This document shows positions 1-5,278 of a stretch of 6,918 nucleotides of DNA, in pieces. A program made the position numbers and the translations under genes. The notes below the pieces were generated by a model. That model had not been told where the DNA came from. It made no database searches and saw only the letters and a program-made list of their open reading frames with translations. This stretch comes from Azonexaceae bacterium (GTDB lineage Bacteria; Pseudomonadota; Gammaproteobacteria; Burkholderiales; Rhodocyclaceae), in NCBI GenBank assembly GCA_009469665.1, contig SSTB01000159.1:1-6918 (forward strand), given 5' to 3'. Numbering within the stretch: the first letter of the stretch is position 1; each line of letters begins with the position of its first letter.

Positions 1-383
1 CCCCCGGGAATCGCCGCCCGGCTCTTGATGCCCATGAGCCACTCGTTCTCCCGCAGGTACTGGCCGATCTTGCCAGTCATGGCGAGGAGGGCTGCGGAGG
101 ACTGCTCGATTTCGTAAAGCGCTCCGGAAAGGGCTTCTTCGGAGATTTCCGGATTGTTGCGGTAGGCGAGCAGGGTTTGTCGCTGACGCTCGAGCTCCTG
201 AATGAGATCCATCTTGAGGTCGGCTCGGCCCGCCACCTCCAGGATTTCAAAGAGGGTCACCAGGGCAACGTGGTGCTCCTGGGCCCCCTCCAGTTGCGCA
301 AAATAGAGGGTCTTGTCGAACAGGTCTTCCAGGCGCAGGAGGGTGCGAATGCGCTCGTTGAAGGGGTACTCGTAGGTGATCAC
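1..383 (-). CDS. zapD: Cell division protein ZapD (N-terminal half, runs off left edge)
   Basis: I translated the minus strand from a GTG at 383-381 and read 127 open codons to the window edge. The protein begins [20 protein letters not shown], the characteristic ZapD (DUF1342, formerly YacF) opening. It continues with the family's conserved stretches, such as the FAQLEG and AYRNNP segments, and ends near EWLMGIKSR at the edge. ZapD is a cytoplasmic FtsZ-binding protein that cross-links FtsZ filaments into bundles in the Z ring. The full family length is about 250 residues, so roughly half is present. The GTG is preferred because the homologous N-terminus starts exactly there and no in-frame ATG lies between it and the upstream coaE stop. 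The gene follows coaE after a 63-nt gap on the same strand, the order known from many Proteobacteria (coaE-zapD-yacG). The Shine-Dalgarno is weak. Identity is confident; activity is inferred from the family. Confidence 0.95.
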   Translation of the reverse strand, partial: MITYEYPFNERIRTLLRLEDLFDKTLYFAQLEGAQEHHVALVTLFEILEVAGRADLKMDLIQELERQRQTLLAYRNNPEISEEALSGALYEIEQSSAALLAMTGKIGQYLRENEWLMGIKSRAAIPG

Positions 384-446
384 GGGCTGGCGCCGTCCGA
401 CAAATTCGCGAAAATGCCTGAATTCTGAGCCATTTGCAGCAAAATC

Positions 447-1070
447 TCAACAGGCTGCTTGAAGTTTTGCGGCGGCCAATTCGAGGTATTTCCTGTGCAG
501 GGGACGCACCTTTTCGCCCAACCGGTCCAGCGCACCATCATTGTGCAGCACCTCGGTGGCGGCGGCCAACCTTGCTTCCCGGGTGGCCTGGGCCGCCATG
601 ACCGCCCGCACTTCGGCCTCCCCCAGTCCGCTACGCGCGCCAACCCGGGCGATGCGCAGAGCATCGTCGCAATCGACCACCAGAACGCGGTCACAGGCGC
701 CCCGGTAGACGCCGGTCTCCACCAGGAGCGGTACTGCGAGGATTACGTAGGGAGAGGAGGCCGCCCGGCAGCGCGTGAAGGCTGCCTGGCGGATAAGGGG
801 GTGCAGGATGGACTCCAGACGCCCCCGCGCCACAGGGTCCGCAAATACCAGGGCGCGCATGGCGGCGCGATCGAGGCCACCGTCGGTCTGGCGGACGGCC
901 GAACCGAAGGCCTGCACGAGAGCCGCCATGGCTTCGCCGCCGGGCGCAGTCAGTTCATGGGCGATGCCGTCCGTATCGACAACCGCTGCCCCCTCAGCCG
1001 CAAAACACGCAGCCACCGCCGTTTTGCCACTGCCGATCCCGCCGGTAAGACCGACTATAAAGCCACTCAC
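447..1070 (-). CDS. coaE: Dephospho-CoA kinase
   Basis: This 207-residue protein has the usual CoaE length. It should phosphorylate the 3'-hydroxyl of dephospho-CoA with ATP, the last step of coenzyme A synthesis, in the cytoplasm. Visible features are the Walker A loop TGGIGSGKT (residues 9-17), the D-x-D segment VDTD (31-34) that helps position Mg and substrate, the HPLIR motif (90-94), the VVDCDD strand (131-136), and the arginine-containing lid and C-terminal Q...R...N segments (about 140-178). The start is a GTG at 1070-1068 that overlaps the TGA of the upstream SPOR gene (GTGA), so coaE is probably translationally coupled to it. The alternative of a later ATG would remove the P-loop. 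One oddity is that the family's usual Ala-Asp near the C-terminus (before the conserved Asn-x-Gly) reads Ala-Thr here (T172). In many relatives coaE follows pilD; here a SPOR gene takes that place. Confidence 0.96.
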   Translation of the reverse strand: MSGFIVGLTGGIGSGKTAVAACFAAEGAAVVDTDGIAHELTAPGGEAMAALVQAFGSAVRQTDGGLDRAAMRALVFADPVARGRLESILHPLIRQAAFTRCRAASSPYVILAVPLLVETGVYRGACDRVLVVDCDDALRIARVGARSGLGEAEVRAVMAAQATREARLAAATEVLHNDGALDRLGEKVRPLHRKYLELAAAKLQAAC

Positions 1071-1780
1071 GGACAGGCCTGGGACTTGAGTTCGGGAAGC
1101 TCGGCCGCAACGGCCCCCAGCAGAGCCTCGCGGCTCTCGGCCGGACCGATGGCGTCCAGGCTGTGCTGGGCTTCCTTTCCGGAGCGCGGCCCATGCCGCG
1201 CGCTCTTGACGCCCTGCGCCCGCAATTCGGCCAGCCGTCCCTGGGCGCCCGCCTCGGCGGAGAAAACCCCCAGGGAAATGGCCAGGTGATTCGGCCCCTG
1301 CTCCTGAATGACGAAGTAGTCACCGACCCCTAGGCGCCGCAACTCCGCAGCCTTGCGATCGGCGTCGGCCTTGCTCGCCTGAGGGGGAATGAAGACCCAC
1401 CACGTTCCTCCATCGGGGACTAATTGGCGTCGGTTCTGCCGGAAAGCATCGAACTTTCCGGCCAGCAGGGCGGAAAGCCGGTCCGCCTCGACAGCAGCCA
1501 TGCCGCTCCAGTGCAGACATATGGTGGCTGGATCGGCTGTCCCGGCAGGCAGGGTCTGGGCTTCCGCAGGTGCAGCTGGCGCCGCTCCCGGCACCGCCCC
1601 GGGGGCAGAGGCCCCACCTTCGGCCGGGGCCGCGCCGTGGGAGACGACCTTGACCTGCTCGGGCCGCACCTGCTGCTCGGCGCGCAGGGCGTCGGGGTTT
1701 TCCGGATGTCCGAAGTAGCCCTCTGTATAGGCAAAGAAGAGCAGATTGGCGAGGACGAGGAGGAAGACGAGAATTCGCAT
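1067..1780 (-). CDS. SPOR-domain membrane protein
   Basis: The 237-residue protein starts at the ATG at 1780, which places one hydrophobic segment (about residues 3-18, rich in Leu, Val and Phe) right at the N-terminus. It is probably a signal anchor with the rest in the periplasm. An Ala/Pro/Gly-rich linker follows (about 48-80), then a CLHWSGM segment (88-94), and a C-terminal SPOR-type fold (about 125-195, with GTWWVFIPP, a helix rich in Ala/Glu/Arg, and the ISLGVFS strand). SPOR domains bind peptidoglycan glycan strands stripped of stem peptides at the division septum; I infer that role here from the family only. A longer frame reaches 1837 (ATG) or 1891, but those starts would put about 20-37 polar residues before the anchor, and related proteins begin at the anchor. 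The Shine-Dalgarno before 1780 is poor, so the start is likely rather than certain. The stop overlaps the coaE GTG by 4 nt. Confidence 0.85.
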   Translation of the reverse strand: MRILVFLLVLANLLFFAYTEGYFGHPENPDALRAEQQVRPEQVKVVSHGAAPAEGGASAPGAVPGAAPAAPAEAQTLPAGTADPATICLHWSGMAAVEADRLSALLAGKFDAFRQNRRQLVPDGGTWWVFIPPQASKADADRKAAELRRLGVGDYFVIQEQGPNHLAISLGVFSAEAGAQGRLAELRAQGVKSARHGPRSGKEAQHSLDAIGPAESREALLGAVAAELPELKSQACP

Positions 1781-1838
1781 CAGGGGGCGCAAGGCAGCGG
1801 GACGGCCTGGAACGGTGCGCTCCAGGCGGCAAGGCATT

Positions 1839-1867
1839 AACTTAACCGAAATGACGGCAGCGTCCAA
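1839..1867 (-). promoter_or_regulatory. Possible sigma70-type promoter for SPOR-coaE-zapD
   Basis: On the minus strand, TTGGAC (1867-1862) and TAAGTT (1844-1839) are separated by exactly 17 nt. They lie in the only AT-rich patch of the 192-nt spacer between the diguanylate cyclase gene and the SPOR gene. Each hexamer matches the consensus at only about three positions, so this is a weak candidate. If it is used, transcription would begin near 1832. That would leave an untranslated leader of about 50 nt before the chosen ATG at 1780 and would argue against the upstream ATG at 1837. Confidence 0.25.
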
Positions 1868-1957
1868 GAAACCGCCTATGCTGCCCTCCAAAGGCGAGAG
1901 CCCGTCCGGGCCGCTTTCCCTCGCCGCCAGGCAGGAGCGCGGGGGTTCAGGGGCCTT

Positions 1958-1972
1958 GCGCGCCCGGCGCGC
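1958..1972 (-). other. GC hairpin directly after the diguanylate cyclase stop
   Basis: GCGCGC at 1958-1963 and 1967-1972 are perfectly complementary around a 3-nt loop, immediately next to the stop codon at 1973-1975. No T-run follows on the minus strand, so it is not a convincing intrinsic terminator. It may stabilise the mRNA 3' end or help Rho-dependent termination. The rest of the spacer (1781-1957) shows no gene. Confidence 0.35.
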
Positions 1973-2956
1973 TCACCGGGCGGCAGATCCCGCCGCCCGG
2001 TACGGCTCGACCAGGGCAACCCGGTTGCGCCCGGCCCGCTTGGCCGCATAGAGCGCCGCATCCGCCGCTTGCACAAGCTCGGCCGCGCTGCTCCCGGCAT
2101 CGGGGCGGGCATTGGCGATGCCGAAGCTGCAGGTCACGAAGCTTGCTACTCCCCCCACATGGGGAATGCGCAGGGACTCCACCGACCGGCGCATGCGTTC
2201 GGCGACCGCAGCGGCTCCGCCGGCATCGTCCCCCGGCAGAACGGCAGCAAACTCTTCGCCGCCATAGCGGGCCACCAGATCCTCGATGCGAAACAGGGAG
2301 TCGTGCAGGGCTCCGGCGACGGCTTCCAGGCAGCGGTCCCCCGCCTGATGGCCGTAGTGGTCGTTGTACTGCTTGAAGAAATCGACGTCGCAGACGATGA
2401 CGCCTACCGGCGTGTGCTGCCGCATGGCGCGCCGCCACTCGCTGGCCAGGACTTCGTCGAAACGGCGTCGGTTGGGAATGTGGGTGAGCCCATCGACGTA
2501 GCTCATCTCCGTGAGTAGGCGATGGGCATCGCGCAGAGCCTCGCGCATGGTGGCGATACGCAGCATGGCCCGCACCTTGGCCATCAGGACGATTTCTGAA
2601 ATGGGTTTGGTCAGGTAGTCGTCGCCCCCCGCCATGATGCCCTGCGCCAGGGCTTCGTCATCGGTCGCCGAAGACAGGAAGACGATGGGCGTCCAGGCCA
2701 GCAGATCGGCCTTTTCGCTGGATTTCTCCCGGGCCCGGATGCGCCGCGCCACTTCCAGGCCGTCCAGGTCCGGCAGGGCGGTGTCGAGCAGCACCAGGGC
2801 CGGCGCCAGCTCCTGGTAACGGGCGAGGGCCTCCTGCGCGCTGCCCACGGCCACCGGGCGGGCATCGGGCAACTGGGCCAGACAGTCGCAGATCAGATCC
2901 CGGTTGGAAGGGGAAGGCTCGACCACCAGCACCACGGGTATGTTGCATGCATTCAT
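1973..2956 (-). CDS. REC-GGDEF response regulator, diguanylate cyclase
   Basis: The 327-residue protein has a receiver domain (about 6-132) followed by a GGDEF domain (about 150-318), with no membrane segment. It should make cyclic di-GMP from two GTP in the cytoplasm under control of the receiver. Receiver landmarks are the phosphoacceptor D58 in VLLDTALPDLDG, Ser95/Ser96, and K118 in YLTKP. GGDEF landmarks are DGLTHIPNRRRFD (155-167), the metal-binding VDFFKQYND (191-199), and the active-site GGEEF (232-236). An RxxD inhibitory site (R223, D226) sits at the canonical distance before GGEEF, so product inhibition is expected. The usual acidic pair at the end of receiver strand 1 reads Glu-Pro (13-14) instead of Asp-Asp or Glu-Asp, so phosphorylation may be altered. 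The ATG at 2956 is chosen because the receiver begins right there; an upstream TTG at 3025 would add 23 unrelated residues. No partner histidine kinase is in view. Confidence 0.93.
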   Translation of the reverse strand: MNACNIPVVLVVEPSPSNRDLICDCLAQLPDARPVAVGSAQEALARYQELAPALVLLDTALPDLDGLEVARRIRAREKSSEKADLLAWTPIVFLSSATDDEALAQGIMAGGDDYLTKPISEIVLMAKVRAMLRIATMREALRDAHRLLTEMSYVDGLTHIPNRRRFDEVLASEWRRAMRQHTPVGVIVCDVDFFKQYNDHYGHQAGDRCLEAVAGALHDSLFRIEDLVARYGGEEFAAVLPGDDAGGAAAVAERMRRSVESLRIPHVGGVASFVTCSFGIANARPDAGSSAAELVQAADAALYAAKRAGRNRVALVEPYRAAGSAAR

Positions 2957-3070
2957 TGTTATCGGCTCACGCTGAGTTGCCCACCGCCACGCTCGTTCCC
3001 CGGCGATGATCCCAAAGGCGGGCAAACAGGTAAAGTACCGCCTGCCCCGCCGAACCTGCCGTTCGATCCG
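2957..3070. promoter_or_regulatory. Divergent intergenic spacer with an inverted repeat
   Basis: This 114-nt spacer separates two divergent genes (diguanylate cyclase to the left, DOMON-like to the right), so both promoters should lie in it. The only structure I see is AGGCGG (3016-3021) complementary to CCGCCT (3038-3043), with GGTA/TACC nested in between. It could be an operator or a leader hairpin. I could not find -35/-10 pairs good enough to call on either strand. Confidence 0.3.
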
Positions 3071-3628
3071 ATGTCCGCCCTGTTCAATCCGCTACGCTGC
3101 CACCCCAGCCTCTCCTCCCCGCCCGCGGTGCGCGTCGAAGGCGCGGCCTGCTTTGACGCGGGCGATCTCGCCGTCGATTTCATGCTCACGGGCGAGCTGG
3201 CCACCCTGCTCATTCCTCCTCCGGGACCGGCGCGCCCCTCCGACGGGCTGTGGCAGCACACCTGCTTCGAAGTCTTTGCCGCGCCGCCGGACGGCGAGGC
3301 CTATCGCGAATTCAACCTTTCTCCGTCCGGCTGCTGGGCCACCTACGCCTTCGCGGACTATCGCGAGCGGCAATCGGACTTCGCCCCCGCCGCCCCGCCC
3401 GCCATCCTGGCCTGCCATGGTGAGGGCCGGCTGAGCCTGGGGGCCATCATCCCCGCCGTTTTACTGCCCCGGGGGCGGCCGCTCCGCCTCGGCCTCAGCG
3501 CGGTGCTGGAAAGCCGGAGCGGCGCCCTCTCCTACTGGGCCCTCGCCCATCCGGCCCCCCAACCCGATTTCCACGACCGCCGGGGATTCGTCCTCACTTG
3601 CCCCGACCCTGCCCCGCCCGCCCCATGA
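3071..3628 (+). CDS. DOMON-like domain protein
   Basis: The 185-residue protein has no evident signal peptide or membrane segment. I recognise the DOMON-like family that conserved-domain collections describe as murB-associated. Landmarks are LWQHTCFEVF (60-69), the YREFNLSPSGCWATY block (78-92) followed by an ADYR (95-98), and the C-terminal block YWALAHPAPQPDFHDRRGF (155-173). DOMON-type folds are beta-sandwiches that can bind sugars or haem, but the ligand of this subfamily is not established and I do not assign one. The ATG at 3071 has no strong Shine-Dalgarno but gives the expected N-terminus. Its TGA overlaps the ATG of the next gene (ATGA at 3625-3628), so the two are probably co-translated. 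Because the partner is a NamZ-like muramidase homologue, a role connected with peptidoglycan or amino-sugar material is a reasonable but unproven inference. Confidence 0.8.
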   Translation: MSALFNPLRCHPSLSSPPAVRVEGAACFDAGDLAVDFMLTGELATLLIPPPGPARPSDGLWQHTCFEVFAAPPDGEAYREFNLSPSGCWATYAFADYRERQSDFAPAAPPAILACHGEGRLSLGAIIPAVLLPRGRPLRLGLSAVLESRSGALSYWALAHPAPQPDFHDRRGFVLTCPDPAPPAP

Positions 3629-4845
3629 CTCCCGTCACTACCTTCGGCCTCGACAGCCTCCTTGCCGACCCTGCCCTGCGCCGCCCCCTGGCGGGCCGCC
3701 GGGTCGCCCTCCTGGCTCATCCCGCCTCGGTCAGCGCCGATCTGACCCACACCCTGGACGCCCTCGCCGCCCTGCCCGAGCTGCACCTCAGCGCTGCCTT
3801 TGGCCCCCAGCACGGCCTGCGGGGCGACAAGCAGGACAACATGGTCGAATCTCCGGATTTCCTGGATCCGCTCCTGGGCATCCCGGTCTTCAGTCTCTAC
3901 GGCGAGGTGCGCCGCCCCACCCCCGCCATGATGGACAGCTTCGACGTGCTGCTGGTGGATCTCCAGGACCTGGGCTGCCGCATCTACACCTTCATCACCA
4001 CCCTGCTCTACGTTCTGGAAGAAGCCGCCGCCCGCGGCAAAGCCGTGTGGGTGCTCGATCGCCCCAACCCGGCGGGCCGCCCGGTGGAAGGCCTCACCCT
4101 GCGCCCGGGCTGGGAGAGTTTCGTCGGTGCCGGCCCGCTCCCCATGCGCCACGGCCTCACCCTGGGGGAACTGGGTGCCTGGTTCGTCGCCAGGGGCCGC
4201 CTCGACCTCGAATACCGGGTGATCCCCATGAGCGGCTGGCAGCCTGACGCCGCACCGGGCTGGGGCTGGCCCCTGGGCGAACGCACCTGGATCAACCCCA
4301 GCCCCAACGCGGCCAATCTCTTCATGGCCCGCGCTTACGCCGGGACAGTGATGCTGGAAGGCACGACTCTTTCCGAAGGCCGCGGCACCACACGCCCCCT
4401 GGAACTCTTCGGCGCCCCGGACCTCGACGCCCGCGCCCTGGCGGCCGAGATGGCCCGTCTCGCTCCGGAGTGGCTGGCCGGCTGCCGCCTGCGGGAATGC
4501 TGGTTCGAACCCACCTTCCACAAGCACGCCGGCAAACTGTGCCACGGCCTGCAAATCCACGTCGAGGACGGCCGCTACGAACACGCCGCCTTCCGCCCCT
4601 GGCGCCTGATGGCCCTCGCCTTCAAGTCCCTGCGGCGCCTCCGCCCGGAATACCCCCTGTGGCGGGATTTTCCCTACGAGTACGAGCGGGACCGGCTGGC
4701 CATCGACCTCATCAACGGCTCGCCCCTCCTGCGAGAATGGGTCGACGACCCGACCGCCCAACCCGGCGATCTGGATGCCCTGGCACGGGCGGACGAAGCC
4801 GCCTGGCGGACCGAACGGCAGCCCCACCTCCTGTACGCCTCATGA
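3625..4845 (+). CDS. DUF1343 / NamZ-like protein (GH171 exo-beta-N-acetylmuramidase family)
   Basis: The 406-residue protein matches DUF1343 over its whole length. In order: HPASV (32-36), GPQHGLRGDKQDNMVES (60-76), the LYGEVRRPTP segment (91-100), LVDLQDLGCRIYTF (110-123), LDRPNPAGRPVEG (144-156), EGTTLSEGRGTTRP (245-258) and FHKHAGKLCHG (298-308). The characterised member, Bacillus subtilis NamZ (YbbC), removes terminal MurNAc from peptidoglycan fragments and is secreted. This protein has no signal peptide or anchor, so it should be cytoplasmic and might act on imported muropeptide sugars. As I recall, the family member studied has Glu in the GPEHG loop as proposed catalytic residue; here that position is Gln62, although Glu75 lies close by. 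The start is the ATG at 3625, which overlaps the DOMON-like stop; a TTG at 3598 in the same frame would only add a proline-rich, low-complexity extension. Family identity is firm; enzymatic activity is not. Confidence 0.88.
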   Translation: MTPVTTFGLDSLLADPALRRPLAGRRVALLAHPASVSADLTHTLDALAALPELHLSAAFGPQHGLRGDKQDNMVESPDFLDPLLGIPVFSLYGEVRRPTPAMMDSFDVLLVDLQDLGCRIYTFITTLLYVLEEAAARGKAVWVLDRPNPAGRPVEGLTLRPGWESFVGAGPLPMRHGLTLGELGAWFVARGRLDLEYRVIPMSGWQPDAAPGWGWPLGERTWINPSPNAANLFMARAYAGTVMLEGTTLSEGRGTTRPLELFGAPDLDARALAAEMARLAPEWLAGCRLRECWFEPTFHKHAGKLCHGLQIHVEDGRYEHAAFRPWRLMALAFKSLRRLRPEYPLWRDFPYEYERDRLAIDLINGSPLLREWVDDPTAQPGDLDALARADEAAWRTERQPHLLYAS

Positions 4846-4906
4846 AAATCACGAGACGACTTCCCAGGATTCTTTGACGCACATCAAGCCGCCGCCGGGC
4901 ACCATG

Positions 4907-4962
4907 GGAACCGTGTCGGGGCGTTCGCTCCGGTGCAATCAGCTCCGGAACCATCGGTTCCG
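4907..4962 (+). promoter_or_regulatory. Inverted and direct repeats upstream of pqqA
   Basis: CGGAACC (4946-4952) and GGTTCCG (4956-4962) form a perfect 7-bp inverted repeat around a 3-nt spacer, 28 nt before the pqqA start. A further GGAACC copy lies at 4907-4912 (GGAACCGT versus GGAACCAT at 4947-4954), and GCTCCGG occurs twice (4927-4933 and 4942-4948). This could be an operator or a leader hairpin for pqqA. The 145-nt spacer (4846-4990) should hold the pqqA promoter, but I found no good -35/-10 or sigma54 pair: TTGACG at 4874-4879 has no matching -10 box. Confidence 0.35.
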
Positions 4963-4978
4963 AATTGTGAAACCCAAC

Positions 4979-4983
4979 AGGAG
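4979..4983 (+). promoter_or_regulatory. Ribosome binding site of pqqA
   Basis: AGGAG ends 7 nt before the ATG at 4991. It is the best Shine-Dalgarno match in the window and fixes the start of this very short gene inside a longer open frame. Strong translation fits a peptide needed in stoichiometric amounts, and contrasts with the poor site in front of pqqB. Confidence 0.85.
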
Positions 4984-4990
4984 ACTCATC

Positions 4991-5065
4991 ATGGTCTGGC
5001 AAACTCCCGCAGCTTGCGACATGCGTTTCGGCTTTGAAATCACGATGTACATCGCCACTCGCTAA
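4991..5065 (+). CDS. pqqA: PQQ precursor peptide PqqA
   Basis: The 24-residue peptide, MVWQTPAACDMRFGFEITMY followed by IATR, has the canonical PqqA length and pattern. Glu16 and Tyr20 (the ExxxY motif) are the two side chains that become the pyrroloquinoline quinone skeleton. The radical-SAM enzyme PqqE, helped by the peptide chaperone PqqD, joins their carbons, and later steps release and oxidise the product. The peptide is consumed as substrate rather than acting as a catalyst. The preceding AGGAG (4979-4983) and the family's N-terminus fix the start, although the same frame stays open further upstream. It is the first gene of the pqq operon here and is separated from pqqB by an unusually structured 213-nt gap. 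The Cys at position 9 and the IATR tail vary among homologues and have no known role. Confidence 0.97.
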   Translation: MVWQTPAACDMRFGFEITMYIATR

Positions 5066-5078
5066 GAGCGTTCTTGCA

Positions 5079-5266
5079 CCCGCCGGCTCGTCCCTGACGG
5101 CCGGCGGGCCCAACCCGACGCGCAGCCTGCGAGTGCCTCCGCAAGCTGCGACGAGGGAATCTCCGGCAACGGGCGAAACCGCCCGGAGAACAGATGACAT
5201 CGGGACGTCGCGGTCGCAACCGACCGGACGTCCCGATTTTCTTGGCCGAGGCTTTTTGTCTCGGTC
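5079..5266 (+). promoter_or_regulatory. Five-hairpin structured RNA region between pqqA and pqqB
   Basis: Nearly all of the gap folds into consecutive local stems. H1 (5079-5108): a 9-bp perfect stem plus an inner 4-bp stem, one bulged T, 3-nt loop. H2 (5121-5150): CGCAGC/GCTGCG plus TGCG/CGCA around one mismatch, 8-nt loop. H3 (5160-5189): TCTCC/GGAGA and GGGCG/CGCCC with loop AAAC and a 6-nt one-sided bulge. H4 (5199-5237) is the terminator-like stem described separately. H5 (5244-5266): 7 bp including one G-T pair, with a T-rich loop, ending 12 nt before the pqqB start. Linkers are 12, 9, 9 and 6 nt; H1, H2 and H3 are each 30 nt. No reading frame in the gap resembles a protein. The layout suggests mRNA stabilisation after pqqA, attenuation, or a ligand-sensing leader for pqqB; I do not recognise a named riboswitch class. 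Confidence 0.6.
5199..5243 (+). terminator. Intrinsic terminator-like hairpin inside the pqq operon
   Basis: ATCGGGACGTC (5199-5209) and GACGTCCCGAT (5227-5237) are perfectly complementary over 11 bp. After one unpaired G, CGGTCG (5211-5216) and CGACCG (5221-5226) add 6 bp around a CAAC loop. The stem is followed at once by TTTCTT (5238-5243), so the run from the last stem T is TTTTCTT. This is the form of a strong Rho-independent terminator on the plus strand, yet it lies between pqqA and pqqB. Partial read-through would give more pqqA than pqqBC message. The tract is interrupted by one C, so efficiency is uncertain. Confidence 0.75.
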
Positions 5267-5278
5267 CGGGTAACTAAG

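Noticed and set aside
459..1289. A 276-codon plus-strand open frame opposite coaE and the SPOR gene
   Set aside because: It is antisense to two confidently identified genes and has no family features.
3532..4827. A 431-codon minus-strand open frame opposite the NamZ-like gene
   Set aside because: Long antisense frames are common in GC-rich genes; the plus-strand protein matches DUF1343 throughout, while this one is Gly/Ala/Gln-rich with no recognisable domain.
4842..4877. An 11-codon reading frame (MKITRRLPRIL) whose ATG overlaps the NamZ-like stop
   Set aside because: It is very short, has no Shine-Dalgarno of its own and no recognisable similarity; ATGA overlaps of this kind arise easily by chance. 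It could be a leader peptide, but nothing supports that.
4874..4902. TTGACG as a -35 box for pqqA
   Set aside because: At the expected spacing the sequence is GC-rich (GGGCAC region) with no resemblance to a -10 box.
5151..5243. Match to a named riboswitch class (SAH, glycine, Moco, c-di-GMP were considered)
   Set aside because: Individual stretches such as GACGAGG or CTCCGG resemble pieces of known aptamers, but the conserved cores of those classes are not present together, so no class is assigned.
5034..5273. A 79-codon plus-strand frame covering the pqqA-pqqB gap
   Set aside because: It overlaps pqqA out of frame, has a low-complexity composition, and its sequence is explained by the hairpin array.
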